Assembly (NCBI GenBank): GCA_022702705.1
Contig: CM040422.1
Span: 39,083,270 to 39,147,269 of the forward strand
Length of the DNA: 64,000 nt
Source of the DNA: Papilionanthe hookeriana x Papilionanthe teres
Taxonomy: Eukaryota; Streptophyta; Magnoliopsida; Asparagales; Orchidaceae
Reading direction: 5' to 3'
Shown here: piece by piece, positions 45,611 through 56,056 of the stretch
Layout of the letters: each line of letters opens with the position of its first letter
Numbering within the stretch: the first letter of the stretch is position 1
Notes under the pieces: generated by a model
Databases searched by the model: none
The model's input: only the letters and a program-made list of their open reading frames with translations
What the model was told of the DNA's origin: nothing
Translations under genes and position numbers: made by a program

Positions 45611-45919
45611 TGGTCGAGGACTTTCTGCTCCGCTAGGGTTCTCGGCATGACCTCGCCGCGGCAGCCTCTCGGTCGGTGGCCAAGGTAAGGGGTCTCACCT
45701 ACATTGCTACTGTGAAGGTTTCCTGGCTCTTCTGGACTTGAGGCTGAGCTTACTGGATCGTTTTCCGTCTTCCCTGGTTACTCTTTGTTTAAATTTACTG
45801 TTACATTGGTTTTCTGAACCTGTGTTTTGCTCTCCTGAGTCTTCTTTCTGGTATTGGTGGTTGTGAGATCTGCTCTTTTTTACAAGTTACTGCTGCTGGT
45901 AAGGTGAGTTTTGTCTCCC

Positions 45920-47185
45920 ATGACAACCCCTATTGATATCCAAACCAATCTGGACTGGGCCAAAAACTCTTATGCTGGGGCTATTGGTCGTGGTTCTGCT
46001 ACCTTTGATTCTGCTTCTTTTGTTTTCCCTCAATCCATGCATGATGCTGCTGCTTGGAAGGGAACCTGCCCTTTCATCAAACCACTTGGAGTTAAAGATG
46101 GTTTCCCTGCTGTATTCTTTACCCCCCAAGAGCTGGAATGTCTTAATGATGAAGTGAAACTTACCTTGATAGGAAAATTTGCTTTAGGCCATCCTAAGAT
46201 GGAGCTGGTCAAAAACTACTTTGAATCACTTAATTTCAGCAATACTTGGAAGCTTGGATTATTAGATGGAAGACACCTTCTTATAAACCTGAATTCAGAG
46301 GAAGACTATGCCAAATTATTTGCTAAACAAGATGTCACCATAGTAGGAATGGAAATGAATCTTCTAAAATGGACCCCAGATTTTGATCCTAATAAAGAGC
46401 CCCCCATAGTTCCTATTTGGTTTAAACTCCCTGCCCTTCCCTACAGCTATTTCAACCAAGCAGCTCTTTTCCAGATTGGGAGGGCCATTGGGACCCCTCT
46501 AAGATTGGACCCAACATCTCTACATAGTACTAAACCTGAATATGCAAGGATACAAATTGAGAGGGATATAACCCTTCCTGAAGTTCACAAAATGCAGGTG
46601 GGTTCTGTCGAAGAGGGACAACGGCGAGGAGGTCATCATGCAACAAAGACCCTCTATTGCACACACTTGCAGAATGTTTGGCCATACCACGCGATAAATG
46701 CTTCAAACTGCACCCACCTATCAGGAGATCTACTGCTCAGCTCAGGACTGACTCTAGCTCCCAGATTAAAGCGGGTACAACTGATCTCCTACCCCTTCCA
46801 CACCAGGGTTCCCAGGTTACAGCAGATCCCCCACCCCCTCCTTTTGTTCCCAATGCCACCCCATTGGGCTTCCCCACCTCCCCCCATCATCTGCTGCCCC
46901 CGACATCCCCCACCTAGAATTACCCCACACATAGCCCCTCCTCCCAATCCTACCTCCACCTTCCTCCCCCCCTCCCCCAATAAGCTTAAGACTACTAATG
47001 ATTCTATGGAGGAAGAATGGGAGATTTATTTTCCCAAAAAAAGAAAAATAATAAATTTGAATTGCAAAAAATCCCAATACCCTCAACCTCGGCCTTCGGG
47101 GATTTTTCCCTACCCCCTCTTACTAGGGGAAGAACTAGATCTAGTTCCCACGGATCTTCTTCCCCCTCCCCCTCCCCAATTCTAA
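45920..47185 (+). CDS. LINE ORF1 (DUF4283-like, zinc-knuckle region disturbed)
   Basis: ATG at 45920 (MTTPIDIQTNLDWAKN). One long frame runs to a TAA at 47183-47185. The first 230 residues show the DUF4283 pattern of plant LINE and related proteins: LTLIGKFALGHPKMELVKNY, LGLLDGRHLLINLNSEEDY, LKWTPDFDPNKEPPIVPIW and a DITLPEVHKMQVG end. A CCHC knuckle follows in this family; here its parts (CRMFG, H, KCFKLH near 46650-46712) are in another frame, so the ORF is probably shifted there. The C-terminal third is Pro-rich. ORF1 proteins bind element RNA. The stop overlaps the ORF2 start (TAATG). Confidence 0.75.
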   Translation: MTTPIDIQTNLDWAKNSYAGAIGRGSATFDSASFVFPQSMHDAAAWKGTCPFIKPLGVKDGFPAVFFTPQELECLNDEVKLTLIGKFALGHPKMELVKNYFESLNFSNTWKLGLLDGRHLLINLNSEEDYAKLFAKQDVTIVGMEMNLLKWTPDFDPNKEPPIVPIWFKLPALPYSYFNQAALFQIGRAIGTPLRLDPTSLHSTKPEYARIQIERDITLPEVHKMQVGSVEEGQRRGGHHATKTLYCTHLQNVWPYHAINASNCTHLSGDLLLSSGLTLAPRLKRVQLISYPFHTRVPRLQQIPHPLLLFPMPPHWASPPPPIICCPRHPPPRITPHIAPPPNPTSTFLPPSPNKLKTTNDSMEEEWEIYFPKKRKIINLNCKKSQYPQPRPSGIFPYPLLLGEELDLVPTDLLPPPPPQF

Positions 47186-48100
47186 TGATAAACCTCCTTT
47201 GTTGGAACATTAGGGGGGTAGCCTGCCCCCAATCCCTCAAAAGACTTATTAACCTAAACAAAAAATACACCCCTTGGTGTATTGTTATTTTGGAACCCAT
47301 GGTTCATCAAAACCCATAAAAAATTTTAAAAAAATTCCCAAGCTTTACCTTCCATTCCAATACAAATAATAAGATCTATCTTCTTTGTAGATCTGAGGTC
47401 ACTTGGTCTGTACTCATGGACAACTACCAATTTCTCCATCTATCCCTCCAATTTGCAAATCACAAAATATGTGCCACTTTCATCTATGTTGGTTGTAAGA
47501 AACAAGACAAAATTGACTTGTGGAACCACCTCATCACCTTCAACAGCTCTATTGATCACCCTTGGTTGGTGGGTGGTGATTTTAACTCTATTACCACCCC
47601 AGCTGAAAAATCTGGGGGAAGGCCACCCATTCTTAGCCAGCTAAACTTTTTTAAGGAAAACATTCACCTCTCTGGCCTCTTTGATCTAGGCTATAAGGGC
47701 CATCCTTTTACCTGGAAGAGAGGCCAAAATCTGGGAAAGGTTAGATAGGTTCCTGGTTAATGAAGCTTGGCACTCCCACTTCCTCCTCACTTCCATTACC
47801 CATCTACCATTTCTTTGTTCTGATCATAGACCACTTTTACTCACCATCTCTCGCTGCCCCACGGATTCTCCGGCCCCATTCGGATACCAAAACTTTTGGT
47901 CCACCCGCCTCAATTTTCTTAATATGATTTACCAACAGTGGCAAGGGGAAGCTCATCCTGATCCTTGGACTAATCTGGGGCTTTTACATCTGAAGACCAG
48001 CAAGGCTCTCAAGCATTGGGGATGGACTGCATTTGGTGATGTTTTTTCCTTTGTGATGGATGCTTGAAAAGGAGGTGATTAGACTGGAACAACAAGTTTT
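47185..48100 (+). pseudogene. LINE ORF2 endonuclease domain (frameshifted)
   Basis: ATG at 47185 overlaps the ORF1 stop (TAATG). The APE-type endonuclease starts INLLCWNIRGVACP and has the catalytic Glu in VILEPMV. The second part, in a frame from 47416, contains HPWLVGGDFNSI with the GDFN motif (47560-47590) and FTWKRG. The final SDHRPLLL motif is near 47820. A stop near 47317 and a shift near 47745 break the frame. The enzyme nicks target DNA to prime reverse transcription. The presence of Glu, GDFN and SDH shows that the active site was once complete. Confidence 0.85.
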
Positions 48101-49790
48101 AAGGGGTGCGGATTCCGAACTTTTAGTGGTCGCTCGGGCTCATCTTTCCAATGCTTATTGACATACAAGATATGTACACGAAACAAAAAGCTTCAGCAAA
48201 ACATTTCTCGAGAGGGACGAAATACAAAATACTTCCATGCTTATATCAAATATAAAAGAAGTTGTAACATCATCCATAGAATTAAGGATTATGAGGGAAA
48301 TTGGCTAACTGACACAATGGCTATTGGCAGAAGTGCTCTCAGACATTTTCAGCAACTTCCTTCTTTTAATAACCACGACGGAGATATCATCTCCACCAAC
48401 ATTCTTACTTGAACAATACCGGTATATTAATGCACTGCCCTTAGTCGAGCCCCCTGCGAGGCTGAAATGCGGGAGGCTATTAAGAGCATTGACAACGGCA
48501 AATCGGCGAGGCCGAATGGATTTACTTGCAGATTTTTACAAGAAAGCTTGGCCCATTATCAAATCCGAAATTACCGATGCCATTACCGGCTTCTTCCTTG
48601 GTAAAGATATGATCTATCATTTTAATTCTTCAACCATTGTGCTGATTCCTAACCACAATGAATTGAATACCTGGGAACAGTTCAGGCCAATAAATCTGAC
48701 TTCAGTGATCAGCAAAATCCTGGTCCTAAGGATTCAACCTCGCCTAAAAAAGATCATCAACCTAAATCAGACTGCCTTCATTAAAGGTAGATCTATCTCT
48801 GATAATGTTCTGTTAGCTCATCAATTATTATTGGACATCAACAAAAAATGCACGGGGGGAAAATTAATCTACAAGCTTGATATCCAAAAGGGTTATGACA
48901 CAATCAATTGGGATTTCATTTTGGATGTGTTAGCAGCTAAAGGCTTCAACCCCAGTTTTTGCAACCTGATTCATAGATGGCTTCACAACAACTCCCATTC
49001 CATTCCGGTTAATGGATCGGTTTGGGGACCCTTCATCGCTACCGGGGACCGAAGCAAGGGGACCCCCTCTCCCAACTCTCTTTATCATTGCAATGGATTA
49101 TTTCTCTTCCATGAGCAATCAATTATACAAGCATCACCCCCGGTAAACTTTCACCATAGCTCAAATATCACAATTTCTCACCTGATTTATGCGAGATGAC
49201 CTCATGATTTTCTCCAATGCATCCAAGAAAGTCATTAAATATATCCAGAACTGCATTCAAATGTTTCAAAATCAATCTGGGCTCAAGTTCAACAGAGCTA
49301 AATGTCAGATCCTTTTTTCCAAAAGGGTGTCCCAAGAGGCTAAGCATTGGATTCTAAATCACACAGGTTTCACCAGCACCAACCTTCCTATCAAGTACCT
49401 AGGGGTCCATCTGAGCACTGGCAGAAGCAAGCAAAACCACTTTGATGAGGTTCAACAAAGGATTTGTAACTACTTATCTAACTGGACACACCTATACCTA
49501 TCTACTGGAGGGAGAATTACCTTACTCAAAAGCATCCTAACCACTTTGCCAAATTACCTCATGAAAATGACTACTATGAAAAAGAGTACTCAACCCATTT
49601 GGAAACAGCTTTCAACCACTTTTTATGGGCTGGTAAAGGCAAACAGATTCATTGGGCTGCTTAGAAAAAACTGGCTAAACCCCTTTGGGCTAGTGGACTA
49701 GGCTTCAAGTGTCTAAGTCATCTACTCAAAATTAACCATTGCAAACATTGGATTAACTTCAGGGCTCAAACCTCTCTCTGGGCTTTATAT
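48101..49790 (+). pseudogene. LINE ORF2 reverse transcriptase (frameshifted)
   Basis: Non-LTR reverse transcriptase. Motifs in order: FRPINLTSVISKIL (near 48680), QTAFIKGRSISDNVLLAHQL (48770), YKLDIQKGYDTINWDFI (48870), a disturbed GxxQGDPLSP region near 49040-49080 and the catalytic FADD-type motif near 49186. There the text reads tttatgcgagatgacctcatg, where an insertion splits the two aspartates from the preceding residues. The thumb follows: GLKFNRAKCQILFSK, LPIKYLGVHLS and WTHLYLSTGGRITLLKS. Frames change near 48410, 49050, 49190 and 49700. Confidence 0.87.
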
Positions 49791-51213
49791 CTTAATGGTA
49801 AATACTGCAGACACATTCACCCCTCTTTGGCCTCTCGCTAGGTCAGGTGACTCTAGAATCTGGAAAGCCATGATGAAAATTAAGCGAGAAGGCGAGAACC
49901 TGTATTTATGGCAGCTTGGCAAAGGCAAGATCAATTTTTGGTTGGACCAGTGGTGTCCTCATGACTGGCTCCAACCACACACACCTGCTAAGGACATAAA
50001 CCTCTTGGTTGCTGATTGCTAGGAGGAGGACCACTGGTCTATTCAATTTCTCCACTCCATCCTCACTGTTTCCTCAGCTAACAAGGTTAATACCATACCT
50101 TTTGATAGGTCCAAGCCTGACACTATTTATAGAACTAACAAAAATCAAAGTTTCTCCAAGGAGATTTATGATAAACTTGTACAGTGGGAGAGTGTACCAC
50201 AGGGGTGAGATCCGTTGGAACAAGTTCTTATCCCCTTCTATGGCATTTTTACGTTGGAGACTGTTCGGGAACATCCTTCCCATCGATGATATCCTCGAGC
50301 TCGAGGGATTGAGAGGCCCTTCCTACTTGCAGATTATGTCATATGGAGGAAGAATCAATCAACCACCTTTTCTATGCTTGTAATTTCTCCCGAGCAGGTT
50401 TGGACTCGGTTCCTCCAAGCACACCAATTTAAACACTTTACGGTTACATTGGAATCATCTCAGTTACTTGCTGGCCCGATTGGCGAAAGTCGGGAATACG
50501 GCTATTCCACTACTCATTGCACGGTTCATTTGGATGGCTAGAAACAAGGCTACTTTTGATCACACCCTTCAAGATGTTAAAAGCTGTTACTAGTCATTGT
50601 CTCTCTTATGTGCTTAAGCTAATCAAATTTAAAAACTTCCCCAACATTTGCTCCCAAAAATTCTCTCCTAGTACCGCTCCCCCCAGAATTACTAAAGTAT
50701 TTTGGTTTCCCCCAACCCAAAACTGGATAAAGGTGAACACTGATGGCTGCTATAAACTTGCACAAGGTGGCATTGGGGGCATATTTAGAAATCACAAGGG
50801 TAAATGTTTACTCTTTTTTATGGCCCCTATTGTTGCCTGTGATGCCTTGGATGCAGAACTTCAAGTTGTCTATTGGGCATTAAAGTTGGTCGTCCACCTT
50901 AAGCGGTCTCCTATCATTGTGGAATGTGATTCTATGGATCCGGTAACACTTGTATCAACAAACACTACACATAACGGGCAAGCTATCAACTGGATGACTA
51001 ATTTACAGTGCTCACAAGATCAAACTTCTCACTACTAAGGTGCATGTTCAGTTTCAGATCATTTTTAGGGAAGGGAACAAGCCAGCTGATTGGATTGCTA
51101 ATATGGGAGTCCTCACCTCCAACCTTGCTCTTTCCACCACTCCATCTCCATTTCTCAGACAACTAATTACTAGAGATCTGCTGAATATCCCTTATCTCAG
51201 GCTGAACAACTAA
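49791..51213 (+). pseudogene. LINE ORF2 C-terminal part: zf-RVT-like region and RNase H
   Basis: After the thumb, the zf-RVT-like region shows SRIWKAMMKI, FWLDQWCPHDWLQPH and WRLFGNILPIDDILELEGL (50260-50310). The RNase H domain starts WIKVNTDGCYKLAQGGIGG (about 50730). It contains CDALDAELQVVYWALK and an IIVECDSMD segment, and ends in another frame with REGNKPADWIANMG near 51070, before the stop at 51211-51213. This fits the archaeal-like RNase H that plant L1 elements are known to have acquired. Acidic residues of TDG, AEL and CDS are present. Frames change near 50020, 50385 and 51000. Confidence 0.83.
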
Positions 51214-51437
51214 TTTTGCCTTCTTTGCCCGGTTCTGTTTCATCTCCTTTTTTTTTGAACAGCTTGTCACCTGTGCTTAGTTGTGACCTTGTTTCACTCA
51301 TGTGGTGTTATCTCCTGGAGGTTTTGTCTTGGTAGGGGCTGCCATTAGATTTTTTGTTAGTTACGCAAGCCCTTCTACCAATTTTGTATTTCTTTTGCTT
51401 TTCAACATGTAGGGGCCTCCAATGCCCTTTCTTTTGA

Positions 51438-51438
<1 letters not shown>
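51214..51438 (+). other. LINE 3' UTR
   Basis: T-rich, non-coding, ending tttcttttgag before the TA run. No poly(A) signal context is clear. Confidence 0.6.

Positions 51439-51479
<41 letters not shown>
51439..51479. repeat. (TA)n microsatellite at the LINE 3' edge
   Basis: About 41 bases of tatata. LTR C resumes directly after it. Confidence 0.95.
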
Positions 51480-51482
<3 letters not shown>

Positions 51483-51715
51483 TTATTCTGAAGTGATTGA
51501 TTATTTAAACTAAGATTTATATGAGATCGGTTCGATTTCATATTTTTAAAATAATATTTTCAAAAATAAAATCCATATATATTAAACTAAATCAAAATTC
51601 TTTTTTATAAAAACTATATTTTAAAGCATTTTAAAAAGTTCCAAACACATCATTAACACCACAACTAAAAAAATAATAATAATAATAACAATTTTTAACG
51701 GCCGACACATCGGCA
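51480..51715 (+). repeat. LTR C, right part
   Basis: Continues the reverse-complement LTR: atatgagatcggttcgat matches gatgtgagatcggttt of LTR A/B reversed, followed by the aatattttcaaaaataaaatc region and a ttaacggccgacacatcgg end. The last 40 or so bases of a full LTR (ending gccgaca) are not clear. Confidence 0.7.
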
Positions 51716-51879
51716 GGTCAAAAAATGCCAAAATGAACACTTTAAATTAAAAATGACATAATAAACAACTCACAGCAATTGACATGAGATCTATCCTTCG
51801 ATCTATAAAGTTCACATCCCTAGCGAATACAGTCTTGTTCATGTGTTTTTCATACATAACTCTAGCTACTAAATAGAAA
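51716..51879. other. Stretch between LTR C and the 157-bp array
   Basis: No gene or PBS is visible. If LTR C were a 5' LTR, a PBS would be expected at about 51716-51740; none is recognisable. Confidence 0.5.
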
Positions 51880-52930
51880 ACCCTTCCTAAAACGGAAGTA
51901 TGACATTCCTTTAGCTTTTTCATGAGAAAGGATATAAGTCGTATAATATTCCTTCTCTAAACCGACATATCGACATTTGACATTTCTGAGAGATGCTATG
52001 ACAACCTCTCTCTCTCTCTCTCTAGTTATTGGATGTAAGACCCTTCCTGACACGGATGTATGACATTCCTTTAACTCTTTCTTGAGAATGGATATAAGTC
52101 GTATAACATTCTTTCTAAAAACCGACATATCGACATTTGACATCTCTAAAAGATGGTAAGGCATCTTCTCTCTCTCCAGCTATTGGATATAAGACTCTTC
52201 CTGACACGAAAACATGGAATTCCTTTAGCTCTTTCTTGAGAAAGGATATAAGTCGTATAACATTCCTTCTCAAAACCGACATATCAACATTTGACATTTC
52301 TGAGAGATGGTATGACACCCTCTTTCTCTCTCTCCAGCTATTAGATATAGGATCCTTCCTGACATAGAAACATGACATTCCTTTAGCTCTTTCTTGAGAA
52401 AGGATATAAGTCGTATTACATTCCTTAGAAAAACTGACATATCAACATTTAACATTTATGAGAGATGGGGTGACATCCTCTCTCTCTCTCTAGCTATTAG
52501 ATCTAAGACCCTTCCTAACACGGAAACATGTCATTCCTTTTGCTCTTTCTTGAGAAAGGATATAAGTTGTATAACATTCCTTCTCAAAACCTACATATCA
52601 TTATTTGACATTTCTGAGAGATGGTATGGCATCCTCTCTCTCCTGCTATTAGATATATGACCCTTCCATTAGCTCTTTCTTGAGAAAAGTTATAATTCTT
52701 ATAACATTACTTTTAAAAATGGACATATCAACATTTGAAATTTCTGAGAGATGGTATGACATCCACTCTCTCTCTTCAACTATAGAATATAAGAGCATTC
52801 CTAACAAGAAAACATGACGTTCCTTTAGCTTTTTCTTTGAATAAGGATATAAGTCGCATAGCATTCCTTCTCAAAATGGACATACTGACATTTGATATAT
52901 TTAGGAAGCAGTGTAAAACCTCCTTTAATG
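51880..52930. repeat. Tandem array of ~157-bp units
   Basis: Six to seven copies, tracked by tgacattcctttag-like strings at 51901, 52061, 52215, 52373, 52529 and 52815 (spacing 154-160; one copy near 52665 is shortened). Each unit has gagaaaggatataagtcgta, acattcctt, accgacatatc, catttgacatttctgagaga and a (CT)n run (tctctctctctc) whose length varies. Copies near the ends are more diverged. Open frames here repeat the same peptide and are not genes. Confidence 0.92.
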
Positions 52931-53640
52931 GAATATGGTATCCATCTTATTTTTAAATATTAAATATAAGATTTTTTGACATGAGGATTACTCTTAAATT
53001 AACAATTTTGTTGGGTTATCGAGGCCATTTCGGTCAACGCCAATATGTGTGGCATACCTGTGTAGTATTTTACAAATATTGGGAGCCCATTTGTTGACCT
53101 CACTTCTTTGAGAATCATTTATAAATCATTTCGAGAAAGGAATGATGGCGACGAAATGTCATGGATGTCGTCGCCGTCAATTCCCGTATCATGTCAATGT
53201 CAAGGAGTTGCCACTCTCTTTCTCTATCTATCACCCTAATTCCTACTTAAACTTATTGTCAAAAGTCTTTGAAGAAATTGAAGAAGGATTAATCATGATA
53301 GACATTGAGAGAAAAAGAGATCAAATGATAATCTCATACAATAAATTGTCAGATTGTGTAATTAATGAAGTTTTTCGTATAAGAAAATCATATGGAGATC
53401 TTGGATAACCAGAAAGGTCTTATAGGTGAACTACCTATCCTGAGTTCTTTAGTCTTCTATAGGAGCAAGCTTATGTAGTTATTATATCTTGAGAAAATAA
53501 TATTGCCTAGGAAAACTCCCGATTAAGGTTAACATTTATCCTTAAATAAGTATAAGTAATGTTTATAAAGAATCGATACTACCAGAAAGTTCTTTTTATG
53601 TTGGGTGTTTGTCGTTTCTTTGTGGTATTTTATTTTGTTT
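52931..53640. other. Unassigned sequence with one small ORF
   Basis: An 88-codon + strand ORF at 53142-53408 contains CHGCRRRQFPYHVN and ends KSYGDLG. It is not recognised and has no clear neighbour. It may be a remnant of another repeat. Nothing else is visible. Confidence 0.4.
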
Positions 53641-53965
53641 TTTTGGTGTCAGGTCACGTGTCATGTCGGAATGTCGTAGTTTGTATGTCATATTGTTTTA
53701 TGTCATGTCGTAATGTCATTTGATGTCATAATGTCATGTCATTTTATGTCATGTCGTAATGTGATGTCATTTTATGTCATGTCGTAATGTCATGTGATGT
53801 CGTGATGTCATGTGATGTCATGATATCATATTGTAATGTCTTGGCATTTTATGTCATTATGCCATTTTGTTATTTTTCATGTCATGTCATATTATTTTGT
53901 CATTGTGTTTTGGTTTGATGTCAAGTCATGTATGTTATTTTGTCATTGTGTTTTATTTTGTTTTG
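53641..53965. repeat. GTCAT-rich minisatellite
   Basis: Repeats of tgtcatgtcgtaatgtcat and variants with tttta, in irregular spacing. Confidence 0.9.
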
Positions 53966-54116
53966 AACGTTATCGTTCCGTCTTTATCATCCTGCAAAAC
54001 AGAGTTAGCAGACCCTATAAAATGCAAAGAAAATCTAAAAGAAACTTCATGTCTTCATCTTGCAAGGAAAACAATGTTAGAAACAATGTCATATCAAAAT
54101 ATTTAGATTACCTGGT

Positions 54117-55884
54117 TGATCAACTTAAGAATTACCTAATTTTATGCCTTATTTATAATTCAACATTTAAGGATATTATGCTTTAATGAAAGGTATTTTT
54201 ATGTTTTTGGATATAGGTGATGAAAAAAGAGTTCAAGAAGGAAAAAGGAGGAAAAAGCAGTAAAAATAGAGCTAAAAAACAAAGTTGCCAAACTTGTAGT
54301 TCTGGCGCCTAGGCGCCAGAATCCGGTGCCTAAGAGCCAGTTCGATATTGAAGTAGTTAAGATTTTTGACAACTTTGGGCAATTATTTTGACTGTGTTGA
54401 GCGGTTATCAGACCTTCTAGAAGACTGGAAGTTACTCCTGATACATAGGACATGCAATACAATGCATCTGAACAGAGGAAAATAGTTTTAATCGCGAAGA
54501 GGTGCGATCCAAAGTGAAGAGCTGAGAAGACTTGGTCACGGAGTCCGGCGCCTAGGCGCCAGATCCCGGTGCCTAGGTGCCACAATTACTTTCTAGAAGA
54601 TTCATTGAATTTAGATGAATTTTGAAGAGGTGCCTTAAGCAACCCCTGGTCATTTTTGAAGCTCTATAAATAGGAGACATTTCTACAGAGAACCGGCCCC
54701 TCCTTTAGATCTCCAGCATTCGGAGATAGTTTTAGAAAGCCACCATATTTTCTTCTTAAGTATTTAGTGAGTTTATTTTAGTTATTTTGAGTGTTACTAC
54801 TCAATTCCTTGAGTAGTAAGTGAGATTTTGTAAGTGTTGGTGCTGTTTAAGTCTTGTGCTTTGCATTGGAGTCAGTAGGAGTCAAAGGATCACTTGAAAG
54901 AACATTCCAGATAAATATTTGTAACTTGGTTAAAAGTTTTATAAATATTTTTATTGTGTGAATTCAATGTGTTATGAGTAGTTATTTTTCTTTCTCCTTC
55001 CAACTATGAAAAGATAATAAGATAATTTGTTTTTTCTGGAGAACTTTAACTTCAATTTGAAAATTATTGCGAATATATTCATACCTGATACTAATTTACT
55101 TCTTGAACTGGCCATTTGAATTGTTAAAATCTGTTGAGGAATTCTGAGACCTATCCGAAGATGAGTTCTTAATTAGTAAATATCTCATGAATCTTTGGGT
55201 AATCGAAGGCCTTGAGCGGGTTATTCAAGGTGAAGTGCAAATAAATAAGCAGATATTATTTATTGGGCGTAGAATTAATTAGTTTTTAGAGTGACAGACT
55301 AAATTCTAACAATTTTGTTTATACAAAGGGAACAAGTCACAAGTAGAGCCGGCCATAGCCACCCTTGGACATCTAAAAGTGTGAGTCTAGATTAATCCAT
55401 TGTACTAATAATAAATTGTGAACTAAACTATAGATTAGCCAATGTTCTTTATACTATCGAGCGAAGGTAAAGACTATAATTGCTTCTATTTAGCGTAATG
55501 CCATAATCTCAAGTTCTCCACGAATGAAAATTATTCTAAAAAATATTGGATTAGTTGAAAAGGAGAAAATTGTTTTATTTATACTTGCATTAACCTTTAT
55601 TTTATTACAACTTTACTTACATCTAGTAGAAATTTCATTGATTTTATAATCTAAATTTTGTAATAAATAAATATTATAATTACTTTTAATTTGAAAATCC
55701 ATCAATTTTTTCAATTAATCTTCCCTATGGGATCGATAACCAATACTCCACTAGAGCCCTATATTACTTGAGCGATACACATACTTGCGTTTGAAATTGT
55801 GACTTTACAAAATCATTATAAATATATAAATCTAAGTACATAAATTCTTGCATATACAGAATGTCACAAAAAAAAGGTTCATCA
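54117..55884 (+). repeat. 5' LTR of E3
   Basis: Start TGATCAACTT is aligned with the E1 LTR start (TGATACACC); end ...ttcatca precedes agttttTGGCGCC. It contains two CG-rich palindrome clusters: 54301-54341 (tggcgcctaggcgcca, a perfect 16-base palindrome, plus ggtgcctaagagcc) and 54540-54585 (cggcgcctaggcgcc plus ggtgcctaggtgcc). A TATA box, ctataaatagg, is at 54664-54674. Length is 1768 bp. Confidence 0.75.
54665..54672 (+). promoter_or_regulatory. TATA box of the E3 LTR
   Basis: tataaata, about 80 bp after the second palindrome cluster and 1.2 kb before the PBS. It probably starts the element RNA. Confidence 0.65.
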
Positions 55885-55890
55885 AGTTTT

Positions 55891-55908
55891 TGGCGCCGTT
55901 GTCGGGGA
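55891..55908 (+). other. Primer-binding site of E3
   Basis: tggcgccgttgtcgggga, close to the Athila PBS TGGCGCCGTTGCCGGGGA (tRNA-Asp type) with one difference. It starts 7 bases after the LTR end. Confidence 0.9.
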
Positions 55909-56056
55909 AGCAAGTGAAAGACAATTTTTAGTTTTTTCAAATTAAAAATATTTTATATGCACTTTTATTTCTTTAAAAACACAAAAATATTTACAAAAAA
56001 AGAATATCAAAAAGATTTTATTTTATTTTATTTTCAAGTCTTTTTTTAATTTTTTT

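Larger units (their letters stand above)
45609..51438 (+). mobile_element. Plant L1-type LINE with RNase H
   Basis: A non-LTR retrotransposon on the + strand, bounded on both sides by AT microsatellite. It holds a 5' UTR (45609-45919), ORF1 with a DUF4283-like domain, then ORF2 with endonuclease, reverse transcriptase, zf-RVT-like region and a C-terminal RNase H. LTR C sequence continues directly after the right-hand AT run, so the element inserted into LTR C. No poly(A) tail is visible; the 3' end runs into (TA)n. Confidence 0.9.

Noticed and set aside
51308..51541. A - strand ORF across the TA microsatellite
   Set aside because: Its peptide is mostly Tyr-Ile repeats from (TA)n.
51862..52864. 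Repeated peptides on both strands near 52 kb
   Set aside because: They are shadows of the 157-bp tandem repeat.
53142..53408. An 88-codon ORF as a host gene
   Set aside because: Too short, unrecognised, no conserved context and surrounded by repeats. Kept only as unassigned sequence.
55891..55908. tRNA-like sequences
   Set aside because: The matches are primer-binding sites complementary to tRNA 3' ends. No cloverleaf with A and B boxes was seen.
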